From the NCBI RefSeq assembly GCF_050496545.1, contig NZ_JBNVZV010000004.1, positions 62,001 through 126,000 on the forward strand: 64,000 nucleotides of DNA, read 5' to 3'. Each line of letters opens with the position of its first letter. The stretch's first letter is position 1. The DNA is from Phycicoccus avicenniae_A. GTDB taxonomy: Bacteria > Actinomycetota > Actinomycetes > Actinomycetales > Dermatophilaceae. Shown in pieces: positions 24,786 to 33,140 of the stretch. The notes under the pieces are model-generated. The model worked only from the letters and a program-made list of their open reading frames with translations. It had not been told where the DNA came from and made no database searches. Both the position numbers and the translations under genes were made by a program.

Positions 24786-27110
24786 GTGCCCGACACCGCC
24801 TTTGCCCGACGCAACGTCGAGAAGGTCCTCTGGCTCCCGCGCTACGCCCTTGGTGACCTGGTGACCCGGTTCGTGCCGCGCCGGCCGGGCACCTGGGTGG
24901 TCGGCAGCGCGTACGGCGTGCACGACGGCGCCCGGGCGCTGGTCGAGGAGCTCGTCGCGCGCGGCCGCGCCGACCGCGTCACCTGGCTGGCCCGCACCCC
25001 GCAGGAGGCCGCCGACGCCCGCGCCCTCGGCGTCCGGGTCCTCGCGCACGGCTCGTTCGCGGCCTTCCGGGCGGCGACCCGGGCCGCCGTCGTCGTCCTC
25101 ACCCACGGGTTCGGGGACGCCAGCCGGTTCGGCACCGGTGGTGCCTTCGTCCTCCAGCTCTGGCACGGCAGCCCGCTCAAGCGGATGCACCTCGACAGCC
25201 CCGCCGCGATGCGCCTGCCCGTGGTCGGCGACCGTGGCCCGGTGCCTCGGCTGCTCGCGGCGATGTACCGCCGCGGTGGCGAGCGCATCGGGCTGATCCC
25301 GGTCTCGTCCGCCACCGTCGTGCCGCGGATAGCGGCCTCGCTCGGGGCTGATGCCTCCCGCGTCGAGGTCCTCGGCGAGCCGCGCACCGACGTGCTCTTC
25401 CGCGGCCCCGAGGACGAGCGGCGGGCCGCGGCCCGGGCCCGGGTCGAGGCCGCGGTCGGCGCGCTCGGCGGGCGCCGGGTCGTCCTCCTCGCGCCGACCT
25501 GGCGGGACGGTGCCGCCGACCCGGTGGTCCCGACGGCGCAGGAGTGGCGGGGCATCGAGGAGTGGCTGGCCGCGCACGACGCCGTGCTGCTCGTGCGCCC
25601 GCACCCGCTGGCCGTCGGCGACTGGAGCCACCGGTCCGAGGCGGTCCGGCTGCTCGACGCGCGCGCCGAGCCCGACGTCCTGCGGGTGCTGCCCGCCGCC
25701 GACGCCGTGGTCAGCGACTACTCCTCGATCGTCGTCGACGCGGCGGCCACGGGGGCGGTGCTGGTCTTCCTCGCCCCCGACGTCGAGGAGTACGGCCGCC
25801 GGCACGGCCTCTACGAGCCGTACGCCGTGACCACCGGGGGCCGGGTCGCCGCCACGTGGCCCGAGGCGCTCGAGCGGCTCACTGAGGGCTGGCCCGGTTC
25901 GCCCGGGCGGGACGAGGCGCTGGCGTTCTCCCGCGCCCTGGCCGACCGCTTCCACGAGCACCGCGACGGCCGGTCCGCCGCCCGGGTCGTCGACCGCGTC
26001 GACGCCGTCATCGGCACCGGCGCGCCCACGGTGGCACCGTCGTCGGTCGGCGGCGTCGCGTTCTTCGAGAGCTTCCACGGCCGCAACGTCTCCTGCAACC
26101 CGGCGGCCATCGACCGCGAGCTGGCCCGGGTGGCCCCGGGCGTCGAGCGCGTCTGGTCGGTGGCGCGCGACGGCGTCGAGGTGCCCGAGGGCGCGACCGC
26201 GGTGCGGGTCGGCACCCCGGAGTGGCGGGCCGCCCGCGACCGCGCCGACCTCCTCGTGCTCAACGACTGGATCGAGGACTCGTGGCGCCCCCGGCGGGAC
26301 CAGTTCGTCCTCCAGACGTGGCACGGCACGCCGCTCAAGCGCATCGCCCTGGGCCGCCGCGACCGCACGCCGCGCCTGTTCGCCGCCGTCGTCAAGCAGT
26401 CGACGAGATGGTCGGCGATGTTGGCGCAGAACGACTTCGGCGCTCGCGCCCTGCGGCGCAGCTACGCCGTCGTCCGGCCGATGTGGACCCTCGGATACCC
26501 CCGCAACGACCTCGTCGTCACCTCGTCGGGGGAGGAGACGCGGGCCGCCCTGGGTGTCGCCACGCCGCGCGTCGTGCTCTACGCCCCCACCTGGCGCGAC
26601 GACGCGCTTGACGGACCCGACCCCCTCGACCCCGTCGCCCTCGCCGAGCACCTCGGGGAGGGGTGGACCGTGCTCGTGCGCGGCCACGCCCGCACCCTCG
26701 GCCTGCGCACCGAGGTGGCGGCCGACCGGGTCCTCGACGTCACCGCCCACCCGGACGTCAGCGACCTCCTCGCGCTCGCCGACGTCCTCGTCACCGACTA
26801 CTCCTCGGTGATGTTCGACTTCAGCGCCACCGGCCGGCCGATGGTCTTCCACGTCGCCGACGCCGAGCACTACGAGAACGAGGTGCGTGGCTTCGCCTGG
26901 GACCTCGCCGGGCGCGCGCCGGGGCCGCTCGTGCGCACCACCGAGGAGGTCGCGGCCGCGGTGGCCCGGGCCGACGAGCCCGACGAACGCGCCCGCTGGG
27001 CCACCCGCTACGCCCGGTGGCGGGCGGACTTCAACCCGCTCGACGACGGCCACGCCTCCCAGCGGGTCGTGGCCCGGCTGCTCGCGCTCGGGACCCTCCC
27101 GCGCCGCTGA
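24786..27110 (+). CDS. Two-domain TagF-like polyol-phosphate polymerase
   Basis: 774 aa from GTG 24786. Two tandem CDP-glycerol glycerophosphotransferase domains: the first (about 80-400) has LQLWHGSPLKRM, LAPTWRDGA and SDYSSIVVDAA; the second (about 420-770) has LQTWHGTPLKRI, YAPTWRDDA and TDYSSVMFDFSATGRP. The histidine motif and the D-Y-S-S-V phosphate-binding loop are the catalytic hallmarks. Such enzymes transfer glycerol- or ribitol-phosphate from the CDP-polyol to the growing teichoic chain on undecaprenyl pyrophosphate. Having both halves intact suggests a bifunctional primer/polymerase as in TarL/TarF hybrids. GTG 24786 is preceded 7 bases upstream by AATGAT; ATG 24774 is an alternative. 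Polyol identity is uncertain. Confidence 0.85.
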   Translation: MPDTAFARRNVEKVLWLPRYALGDLVTRFVPRRPGTWVVGSAYGVHDGARALVEELVARGRADRVTWLARTPQEAADARALGVRVLAHGSFAAFRAATRAAVVVLTHGFGDASRFGTGGAFVLQLWHGSPLKRMHLDSPAAMRLPVVGDRGPVPRLLAAMYRRGGERIGLIPVSSATVVPRIAASLGADASRVEVLGEPRTDVLFRGPEDERRAAARARVEAAVGALGGRRVVLLAPTWRDGAADPVVPTAQEWRGIEEWLAAHDAVLLVRPHPLAVGDWSHRSEAVRLLDARAEPDVLRVLPAADAVVSDYSSIVVDAAATGAVLVFLAPDVEEYGRRHGLYEPYAVTTGGRVAATWPEALERLTEGWPGSPGRDEALAFSRALADRFHEHRDGRSAARVVDRVDAVIGTGAPTVAPSSVGGVAFFESFHGRNVSCNPAAIDRELARVAPGVERVWSVARDGVEVPEGATAVRVGTPEWRAARDRADLLVLNDWIEDSWRPRRDQFVLQTWHGTPLKRIALGRRDRTPRLFAAVVKQSTRWSAMLAQNDFGARALRRSYAVVRPMWTLGYPRNDLVVTSSGEETRAALGVATPRVVLYAPTWRDDALDGPDPLDPVALAEHLGEGWTVLVRGHARTLGLRTEVAADRVLDVTAHPDVSDLLALADVLVTDYSSVMFDFSATGRPMVFHVADAEHYENEVRGFAWDLAGRAPGPLVRTTEEVAAAVARADEPDERARWATRYARWRADFNPLDDGHASQRVVARLLALGTLPRR

Positions 27111-27124
27111 CGTCTCCCGTCGCC

Positions 27125-27348
27125 GGGTCGGCTGCGGTGCCGGGGTCGGGCTGCCTTGCCGGGGTGAGGTTGCGGTGTCGTCGTGTCATGGCACACCGGC
27201 GGGGCGGTCGGGCACCGGCGAAGCGGATTCGGGGTGGTTCCGTGCTACCGGGGTCGGACTGCGGTGCCGGGGTCGGGCTGCGGTGCCGGGGTGAGGTTGC
27301 GGTGTCGTCGTGTCATGGCACACCGGCGGGGCCGTCGGGCACCGGCGA
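27125..27348. repeat. Nested intergenic repeats: two 90-bp copies built on a 19-bp tandem unit
   Basis: 27132-27221 and 27259-27348 are direct repeats, 87 of 90 bases identical. Each begins with tandem 19-bp units of consensus GGGTCGGGCTGCGGTGCCG (three from 27125 to 27180, four from 27232 to 27307) and continues with a shared non-tandem tail containing the near-palindrome GTGTCATGGCAC. The block fills the 241-base gap between two convergent genes and has no supported reading frame. Confidence 0.85.
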
Positions 27349-27351
27349 GAC

Positions 27352-28371
27352 TCAGCCCCGGCGCACCCGCGAGCGGTCGACCGTCGTGCCAGCACCCCGG
27401 GTGACGCCCTTGAGGAACCCGGCACCCCACGAGGCCTGGATGGTGGCGACCACGGCGGCGTCGCGCAGCCGGGGGCGCAGACCTGTCGCCCCGGCCGTGG
27501 CGCCCGCGTAGGCGAGGAACCCGCCGTAGGCGACCGGCGCGAGGTGGGCGAGCGCGAACGGCAGCGGGTGGCGGCGGTCCAGGCCCGACGCGGCGACGAC
27601 GGCGCTCGCCCCGAGACCGACGACGACCGCGGGCGCCGCGAGGTAGCGCACCCGCGTGCGGCCGCTGCGGCGCACCATCTCCCCGCGCCACACGCCGGTG
27701 GCCCACATCTGGCGGACGAGCGGGCGCCAGGACTCGCGCGGCCAGTAGGTGACCTCGACGTCCGGGACGAACCACACGTCGTACCCGGCGTCGCGCAGCC
27801 GGACGTTGAGGTCGTAGTCCTCGCCGCGCCGGAGCGACTCGTCGTAGCCGCCGACGGCCAGCAGCGCCTCGCGGCGGAAGACGCCGAGGTAGGCGGTCTC
27901 GGCCGGACCGGGGGACTCGCCGGCGTGGTGCACCCCGCCGCCGAGGCCCAGCCCGCTGTTGTAGGCCCGGGCCACCGACTCCTGGAGCGGGGTCCGGCCC
28001 TCGGCTCGCATGATGCCGCCCGCGTTCGCCGCGCCCGTCTCGAGCAGCACCTCGACCATCCGCCGCGTGTACCCCTCGGGCAGCGCCGAGTGGGCATCGA
28101 CCCGCACGACGACCTCACCGGTGGAGGCGGCCAGCGCCCGGTTGAGGCCCGCGGGGATGTCCGTGGCGGGGTTGTCCACGACGCGGACCCGCTCGTCCTG
28201 CGCGGCCAGCCGGGCCGCGACCTCGGCGGTGCCGTCGGTGGACGGCGCGAGCGCCACCACGACCTCCTGGGCGCCGGCGTAGTCCTGGGCCAGGGCCCCG
28301 CGCACCGCGTCGGGGAGCCGTGCGGCCTCGTTGAGGACCGGGACGAGGTAGGAGACGCTCGGGGCGGGCAC
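27352..28371 (-). CDS. GT2-family glycosyltransferase with C-terminal membrane segments
   Basis: 339 aa. GT-A fold: VSYLVPVLNEAARLPDAV, then VRVDAHSAL as the D-x-D-like metal site near residue 92, ETAYLGVFRREALLAVGGYDE and RGEDYDLNVRLRDAGYDV typical of ExoA/succinoglycan-type GT2 enzymes. The last about 100 residues contain two or three hydrophobic stretches, suggesting membrane attachment. GTG 28371 is the first start before homology. It is divergent from the TagB-like gene at 28432 with 60 bases between. It may add a linkage-unit or decorating sugar to teichoic acid; no donor can be assigned. Confidence 0.82.
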   Translation of the reverse strand: MPAPSVSYLVPVLNEAARLPDAVRGALAQDYAGAQEVVVALAPSTDGTAEVAARLAAQDERVRVVDNPATDIPAGLNRALAASTGEVVVRVDAHSALPEGYTRRMVEVLLETGAANAGGIMRAEGRTPLQESVARAYNSGLGLGGGVHHAGESPGPAETAYLGVFRREALLAVGGYDESLRRGEDYDLNVRLRDAGYDVWFVPDVEVTYWPRESWRPLVRQMWATGVWRGEMVRRSGRTRVRYLAAPAVVVGLGASAVVAASGLDRRHPLPFALAHLAPVAYGGFLAYAGATAGATGLRPRLRDAAVVATIQASWGAGFLKGVTRGAGTTVDRSRVRRG

Positions 28372-28418
28372 GGCGGACCTGTCGTCGGGGATGCGGGGAG
28401 GTCACGCTACCCGACCCG

Positions 28419-28424
28419 TATGCT
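28419..28424 (+). promoter_or_regulatory. -10 element TATGCT for the 28432 gene
   Basis: TATGCT lies 7 bases before ATG 28432. It overlaps the competing ATG 28420, which is therefore unlikely to be the start. Confidence 0.5.
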
Positions 28425-28431
28425 CCCCTCG

Positions 28432-29586
28432 ATGAGCACGATCGGGCACGTCGCGCGCACCCTGCGGGTCCAGGCGAGCAACTGGTGGCGGGCCGACGCG
28501 ACCGCCCGCTCCGCCGCGCGGCGGACGCTGCCCGAGCACCCGGTGGCGGTCTTCTTCGCGGGCGGCCCGGTGGAGCTGTACCAGCTCGCCGACTGGCTCC
28601 CCGTCCTCGAGGACCTCGACGAGGTCGTGCCGCTCGTGCTCGTCTGCACCCGGGCCGACGGGGCCCGCGCGGTGATGGAGGCCACGCCGCTGCCGGTGCG
28701 CCTCGCCAAGGGGGCGCCCGACCTGGAACGGCTCGTGCGCGGTGACGGGCTGCGGGGTGTCCTGTACGTCAACCACCTCGAGCGGAACTTCCGGATGCTG
28801 CGCTTCCCCGAGCCGGTCCACGTCTACCTCGGCCACGGCGAGAGCGACAAGGACTCGAGCATCTCGAACCAGAACAAGGCCTACGACTTCTCGCTCGTGG
28901 CGGGCGAGGCCGGGCGCGAGCGCCTCCAGCGGGTCCTGCGCGGTTACGACGCGCAGGTGCGCGCCCCCATGGTCGGCCGGCCGCAGCTCGACCACGTCCC
29001 ACCCGGCGCGCCGGACTGGGCGCCGGACGGGCGCCCCCGCGTGCTGTACGCCCCGACGTGGGAGGGGGACCGTCCGGCGATGGCGTACGGCTCGGTGCGC
29101 ACGCACGGGCCGGCCCTCGTCCGGGCGCTCGTCGAGGACGGGGGGTTCCGGGTCATCTACCGGCCGCACCCGCGCGCCGGGACGACCTCGGCGGCGTACC
29201 GGCGCGCCGACCACGAGGTGCGCGCGCTCGTCACCGCCCCGGACCACCTCGTCGACACCGGGCGCTACGGGTGGCAGGCGCGCTTCGCCGACGTGTGCGT
29301 CACCGACGTCTCCTCGGTCGCCTACGACTGGGCGGCCACCGGCAAGCCGCTCGTCGTCACCGACCCCGGTCCGGCGGTGCCGCCGGCCGGCGACTCGCCG
29401 CTGCTCGCGGCCGTGCCCCGCCTGGCGGCCGGTGACGCCGCCTCGGCGCCCACGCTGCTGCGCTCGCTGCAGGGGCGGATGCCCGAGGACTGGGCCGCGC
29501 TGGTCGAGCACTACTTCGGCGACACCTCGCCCGGTGCCGCGACGGCGCGCTTCCGGGCAGCGGTCCTCGCGGCCCTCGACAGCTGA
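28432..29586 (+). CDS. TagB/TagF-like CDP-glycerol glycerophosphotransferase
   Basis: 384 aa with a single glycerophosphotransferase domain. Landmarks: VYLGHGESDKDSS replacing the usual WHG motif with a conserved His, VLYAPTWEGDRP, VIYRPHPRAG and VTDVSSVAYDWAATGKPLV. The first 40 residues are basic and amphipathic, consistent with membrane-face binding, with no clear transmembrane helix. The start is ATG 28432, supported by TATGCT 7 bases upstream. TagB-type members prime the linkage unit with one glycerol-phosphate; TagF-type extend the chain. The GHG-D-K signature is shared with the two membrane-anchored paralogues at 34797-38380, so these three probably act on a related acceptor. Function beyond polyol-phosphate transfer is inferred. 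Confidence 0.82.
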   Translation: MSTIGHVARTLRVQASNWWRADATARSAARRTLPEHPVAVFFAGGPVELYQLADWLPVLEDLDEVVPLVLVCTRADGARAVMEATPLPVRLAKGAPDLERLVRGDGLRGVLYVNHLERNFRMLRFPEPVHVYLGHGESDKDSSISNQNKAYDFSLVAGEAGRERLQRVLRGYDAQVRAPMVGRPQLDHVPPGAPDWAPDGRPRVLYAPTWEGDRPAMAYGSVRTHGPALVRALVEDGGFRVIYRPHPRAGTTSAAYRRADHEVRALVTAPDHLVDTGRYGWQARFADVCVTDVSSVAYDWAATGKPLVVTDPGPAVPPAGDSPLLAAVPRLAAGDAASAPTLLRSLQGRMPEDWAALVEHYFGDTSPGAATARFRAAVLAALDS

Positions 29587-29590
29587 CCCG

Positions 29591-31513
29591 TCAGCCCCCG
29601 CAGCCCGCGAAGCGGTACAGCGTGTAGGGCCCGGCGGTGCGCACCTTCTCCCACCCGGGGGCTCCGTCGACACCGTCGACGCCGGCGTAGGCGGTGCGGG
29701 CGCTCCGGGCGCTCGTGGCGGGGCTCCCTCCCGTGATCGCCCACCCGACCCGGCGGTCGGTGGCCGCGCGGCACACCGTCGGGTCCTCGACCGCCTGGTC
29801 GAGGCGCTTGCCGAGGAGCTTCTGCACCGGGTCGCCCGGCAGCGTCTTCTCGGTGGGGAAGAGCATCTGCACGTCGGCGACGAGCGCGAGGTAGGACCCG
29901 CCGCTCCACGGGTTCGCCGCGACGACGGCACCCCGGGGCAGCTCCTCGCCGAGGGAGTCGAGGGCCTCGAGCTCGGTGCGGCTCACCCAGGTCTGCCGGT
30001 CCTCGGCGGGGTAGTAGAACTCGAGGATCTGGGCGCGGGCCGCGGCGTTGCCCCCGAGTGTCACGGCGAGGAAGGCGGCCAGGACGGCCACGGTGCGCCA
30101 GGGCGCCACGGGTCTGCCGCGGCCGGCCCGGGCCAGCGCGGCCAGGGCCGCCACCACGAGCAGGACCATCGGGACGACGAGCAGGCCGGCGAGCCGGGGG
30201 GAGTTGTTGAACCAGGGCCAGGTCAGCAGGCGGGTCCGGTTCGAGTCGACGGCCACGAGCGCGAGGTAGACCCCGGCGAGCGCCAGCCACGACATCGGGA
30301 CCCACGCCGTCCGGGCGCGGCGCAGGGTGAGGACGACACCGACGAGGACGAGCGCGCCGGTGACCCAGAGCTCGGGCGAGCTCCGGGGTGAGGCGAGGAG
30401 GACGTCCCGCACGCCCTCGCGCCAGGACGCCTCCGGACCGGCGGGGTTCGAGGCGCGCATCGAGGTCGCGACCCGGGCCCCGCCCAGCCAGACCGCGGCG
30501 GTGCCGAGCAGCAGCACGACGGCGGCGGCCCCCGCGAGCAGGCGGGAGCGGGGTCGCTCGGCGGTGGCGGTGAGGACGAGCAGCCGCCAGCCGAGCGCGA
30601 TCCCACCGAGGACCACGAGACCGAACACGGTGTTGGGGTGGGCGGCCCCCAGGCCGAGGACGAGGACCGGGAAGAGGACCCAGCACCAGCCCCGGCGCGG
30701 GTCCCGCAGGAGGAGCAGCCCCACGGCGAGCGCGCCCGGCAGGAGCGCCTGCCCGAGCAGGTTCGGCCAGAGGACCCCGTAGCCGGACAACCAGGCCGGG
30801 AAGGCCGTGAAGACGACGGACACGACCGGTGCGATGGCGACCCCGGGGGAGCGGCGGCCGAGGAGGACCGCCGCGAGGAGGGCGACGCCGGCCGGCCACA
30901 CGACGGCCCCGGCGACGAGCGCCACGACGTTGGCCGCGACGTCGACCTGGGTCCCGGTCAGCTGCACGAGGGTCGTGGCGACGGCGTGGAAGGCGGCGGG
31001 GTAGTAGCCCGTGGCGCCGGGGCGGGTGAAGCCGACGGCGTGGAGGGTCGAGACGTCCTGCGCCCGGACCATCGACTGGATGGTGCCCACGTGGAAGATC
31101 GTGTCGGGCTGCTGGGGAAGGGAGTTGGGGAGGCCCATGGCCGCCATGAGCGGCCAGGCGCCGACGACCGCGGCCACGACCAGGCCCAGGGCGAGGAGCC
31201 GGCCGTCGACCGGGGACCGGCCGCCCCCGGACTCCCGCCGTCTGCGCAGCCACCCGACGAGGGCCCCGCCGAGCCAGAGGAGGAGCACGCTCGCCCCGAG
31301 GGTCGCCGGGGTCCACGCCACACCCAGCCCCCCGGCGAGGACGCCGGCGACGACGAGCGTGGAGACCGTGAGCGGACCGGCGGCGCCGAGGGCGAGCAGG
31401 CCGTCGGCGCGGGCGAGCCGGAGCGCGACCGCCCCCGGCACGAGGAGCAGGAGGACGGCGACCGCCAGCACCGGGGCGGCGCTCAGCCAGGTCTCCGGGG
31501 CCGGTGAGATCAC
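29591..31513 (-). CDS. Polytopic membrane protein, DUF6541-like (possible GT-C)
   Basis: 640 aa with about 14 hydrophobic segments between residues 10 and 510 and a C-terminal extracytoplasmic domain of about 130 residues. Early loops carry PQQPDTIFHVGTIQSMV and GYYPAAFHAVATTLVQL, the Asp/His-bearing external loop type seen in GT-C enzymes. I place it near the actinobacterial DUF6541 membrane family. A role in assembling or decorating the teichoic polymer on the outer face is plausible from location only. The start is GTG 31513, overlapping the stop of a 15-codon upstream reading frame as GTGA. The 3' end converges on the TagB-like gene with 4 bases between. Confidence 0.72.
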   Translation of the reverse strand: MISPAPETWLSAAPVLAVAVLLLLVPGAVALRLARADGLLALGAAGPLTVSTLVVAGVLAGGLGVAWTPATLGASVLLLWLGGALVGWLRRRRESGGGRSPVDGRLLALGLVVAAVVGAWPLMAAMGLPNSLPQQPDTIFHVGTIQSMVRAQDVSTLHAVGFTRPGATGYYPAAFHAVATTLVQLTGTQVDVAANVVALVAGAVVWPAGVALLAAVLLGRRSPGVAIAPVVSVVFTAFPAWLSGYGVLWPNLLGQALLPGALAVGLLLLRDPRRGWCWVLFPVLVLGLGAAHPNTVFGLVVLGGIALGWRLLVLTATAERPRSRLLAGAAAVVLLLGTAAVWLGGARVATSMRASNPAGPEASWREGVRDVLLASPRSSPELWVTGALVLVGVVLTLRRARTAWVPMSWLALAGVYLALVAVDSNRTRLLTWPWFNNSPRLAGLLVVPMVLLVVAALAALARAGRGRPVAPWRTVAVLAAFLAVTLGGNAAARAQILEFYYPAEDRQTWVSRTELEALDSLGEELPRGAVVAANPWSGGSYLALVADVQMLFPTEKTLPGDPVQKLLGKRLDQAVEDPTVCRAATDRRVGWAITGGSPATSARSARTAYAGVDGVDGAPGWEKVRTAGPYTLYRFAGCGG

Positions 31514-31557
31514 GGTGCGGGCTCGCAGGGGCGGGGCAGGACACCGTGCTGGAGCAT
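31510..31557 (-). CDS. Putative 15-aa leader peptide (uORF) coupled to the DUF6541-like gene
   Basis: ATG 31557 opens a 15-codon frame, MLQHGVLPRPCEPAP, whose TGA overlaps the GTG start of the downstream membrane protein (GTGA). TAGACT at 31564-31569 lies 6 bases before the ATG, the leaderless pattern used by other genes here. It is in a different frame from the membrane protein. It may only load ribosomes for the GTG; the Pro-Arg-Pro stretch could stall them. Too short to prove from one sequence. Confidence 0.4.
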   Translation of the reverse strand: MLQHGVLPRPCEPAP

Positions 31558-31563
31558 GGCGGG

Positions 31564-31569
31564 AGTCTA
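31564..31569 (-). promoter_or_regulatory. -10 element TAGACT before the uORF
   Basis: TAGACT ends 6 bases before ATG 31557. It is the best promoter candidate for the 29591-31513 gene. A CGGCCCCGGGGCCG palindrome lies further upstream in the divergent region. Confidence 0.45.
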
Positions 31570-31626
31570 GGCGTCGGCCCCGGGGCCGCTCCCGCGGCGG
31601 GTTCCCGGGGGCCGTCGCCGCCCCGG

Positions 31627-31632
31627 TAGGGT
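31627..31632 (+). promoter_or_regulatory. -10 element TAGGGT for the CDP-ribitol gene
   Basis: TAGGGT lies 6 bases before GTG 31639, with no Shine-Dalgarno; leaderless transcript likely. Confidence 0.5.
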
Positions 31633-31638
31633 CGGCGC

Positions 31639-33123
31639 GTGAGTGAACTGCGGACCGTCGCCGTGGTCCTGGCCGGAGGCGTGGGGAGCCGGGTCGGACT
31701 GAGCATCCCCAAGCAGCTGATCAAGATCGCCGGGCGACCGATCATCGAGCACACCATCGAGACCCTGGACGCGAGCCCGCTCGTCGACGAGGTGATCGTC
31801 ATGATGACGCCGGGGCACCTCGACCCCGTGCAGGAGCTCGTCGACAAGGGCGGGTACTCGAAGGTCACGCGGATCCTCCCCGGCGCCGACACCCGCAACG
31901 GCACGACCGTGCGGGCGCTGGAGGCCATCGGCGAGGAGGAGTGCAACGTCCTCTTCCACGACGCCGTCCGGCCGCTGCTCAGCGAGCGGATCATCGAGGA
32001 GTGCGTCGCCGCCCTCGAGCACTACGAGGCCGTCGACACCGCCATCCCGTCCGCGGACACGATCATCGAGGTCGACGAGCGCGAGGTCATCCGGGACGTC
32101 CCGCCGCGGGCGATGCTGCGCCGCGGCCAGACGCCGCAGGGGTTCCGCCGCTCGGTCATCGCCCGCGCGTACGAGGTCGCCGCGCAGGACCCCGACTTCA
32201 CCGCCACCGACGACTGCACCGTCGTCCTGCGCTACCAGCCCGACGTGCCGATCTACGTCGTCAAGGGCGACGAGCGGAACATGAAGGTCACCGAGCCGAT
32301 CGACGTCTACCTCGCCGACAAGCTCTTCCAGCTGACGAGCCACGACCTGCCGCAGGACCGCTCCGACGACGAGATGCGCGCCGCCCTCGAGGGCCGCACC
32401 ATCGTCGTCTTCGGCGGCAGCTACGGCATCGGCGCCGACATCGTCGAGCTCGCCACCGAGCTCGGTGCCGACGTGCGGTCCTTCAGCCGGTCCTCGACCC
32501 GCACGCACGTCGAGCGTCGCTCCGACATCCGCCGGGCGCGCGAGCAGGTCCTCGAGGACACCGGCCGCATCGACTTCGTCGTCAACACCGCCGGCGTGCT
32601 CCCGCGCGGCACGCTCGAGGAGACGAGCGAGGACACGATCTACGCGGCCACCGAGATCAACTACATCGCCCCCATCCTCATCGCCCAGGAGTTCTACCCC
32701 TGGCTGCGCGAGACCTCCGGTGGGCTGCTGCTCTTCACGTCGAGCTCCTACACGCGCGGTCGCTCGGGCTACAGCCTGTACTCGTCGGCGAAGGCGGCCA
32801 CGGTCAACCTCACCCAGGCCCTCGCCGACGAGTGGGCGGGCGACGGCGTGCGGGTCAACTGCGTCAACCCCGAGCGCACGGGAACCCCGATGCGCAGCAA
32901 GGCCTTCGGCGCCGAGCCGGCCGACACCCTCCTCGACTCGCGCACCGTGGCCCGGGCCGCGCTGCGGGTCATGCTCTCCCCGCAGACCGGGGCGGTCATC
33001 GACGTCCGCCGCGCCGACCCGTTCGCCAGCCACGAGCTGAGCGCGCAGGTCGCCGACGACATGCACCAGACCGAACCCCACGACGAGATGCCCGACGGCG
33101 CCGACGCGGCGTCCGCCGGCTGA
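31639..33123 (+). CDS. Bifunctional ribitol-5-phosphate cytidylyltransferase / ribulose-5-phosphate reductase (Bcs1/Acs1-like)
   Basis: 494 aa fusion. Residues 1-235 are an IspD/TarI cytidylyltransferase: VVLAGGVGSRVGLSIPKQ for CTP binding, VLFHDAVRPLL, RRGQTPQGFRR and KVTEPIDVYLAD. Residues 250-470 are a short-chain dehydrogenase: VVFGGSYGIGADIVELA for NADP(H), NTAGVL, and YSLYSSAKAA giving the YxxxK catalytic pair. The same order occurs in Haemophilus Bcs1/Acs1, which reduces D-ribulose-5-phosphate and couples it to CTP to make CDP-ribitol. IspD alone is excluded by the SDR half and the teichoic context. It supplies ribitol-phosphate to the polymerases around it. GTG 31639 has TAGGGT 6 bases upstream. 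Confidence 0.88.
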   Translation: MSELRTVAVVLAGGVGSRVGLSIPKQLIKIAGRPIIEHTIETLDASPLVDEVIVMMTPGHLDPVQELVDKGGYSKVTRILPGADTRNGTTVRALEAIGEEECNVLFHDAVRPLLSERIIEECVAALEHYEAVDTAIPSADTIIEVDEREVIRDVPPRAMLRRGQTPQGFRRSVIARAYEVAAQDPDFTATDDCTVVLRYQPDVPIYVVKGDERNMKVTEPIDVYLADKLFQLTSHDLPQDRSDDEMRAALEGRTIVVFGGSYGIGADIVELATELGADVRSFSRSSTRTHVERRSDIRRAREQVLEDTGRIDFVVNTAGVLPRGTLEETSEDTIYAATEINYIAPILIAQEFYPWLRETSGGLLLFTSSSYTRGRSGYSLYSSAKAATVNLTQALADEWAGDGVRVNCVNPERTGTPMRSKAFGAEPADTLLDSRTVARAALRVMLSPQTGAVIDVRRADPFASHELSAQVADDMHQTEPHDEMPDGADAASAG

Positions 33124-33140
33124 GCACGCAGGCGGTCGCG

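Noticed and set aside
23088..27053. Open frame continuing upstream of the second LCP gene on the minus strand
   Set aside because: Antisense to the third LCP and the TagF-like gene. High-GC sequence leaves long open antisense frames, and no family signature is visible.
27125..27348. Repeat block considered as a CRISPR array
   Set aside because: The 19-bp units are directly tandem with no spacers, and no cas genes are near.
27184..27400. Possible small proteins read from the repeat block (minus-strand frame with repeated HDTTTPQPHPG)
   Set aside because: The frame merely translates the repeats, runs into the convergent GT2 gene's antisense and has no start signal.
31639..32350. Annotation as IspD of isoprenoid synthesis
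   Set aside because: The fused SDR domain and the teichoic neighbourhood favour CDP-ribitol formation.
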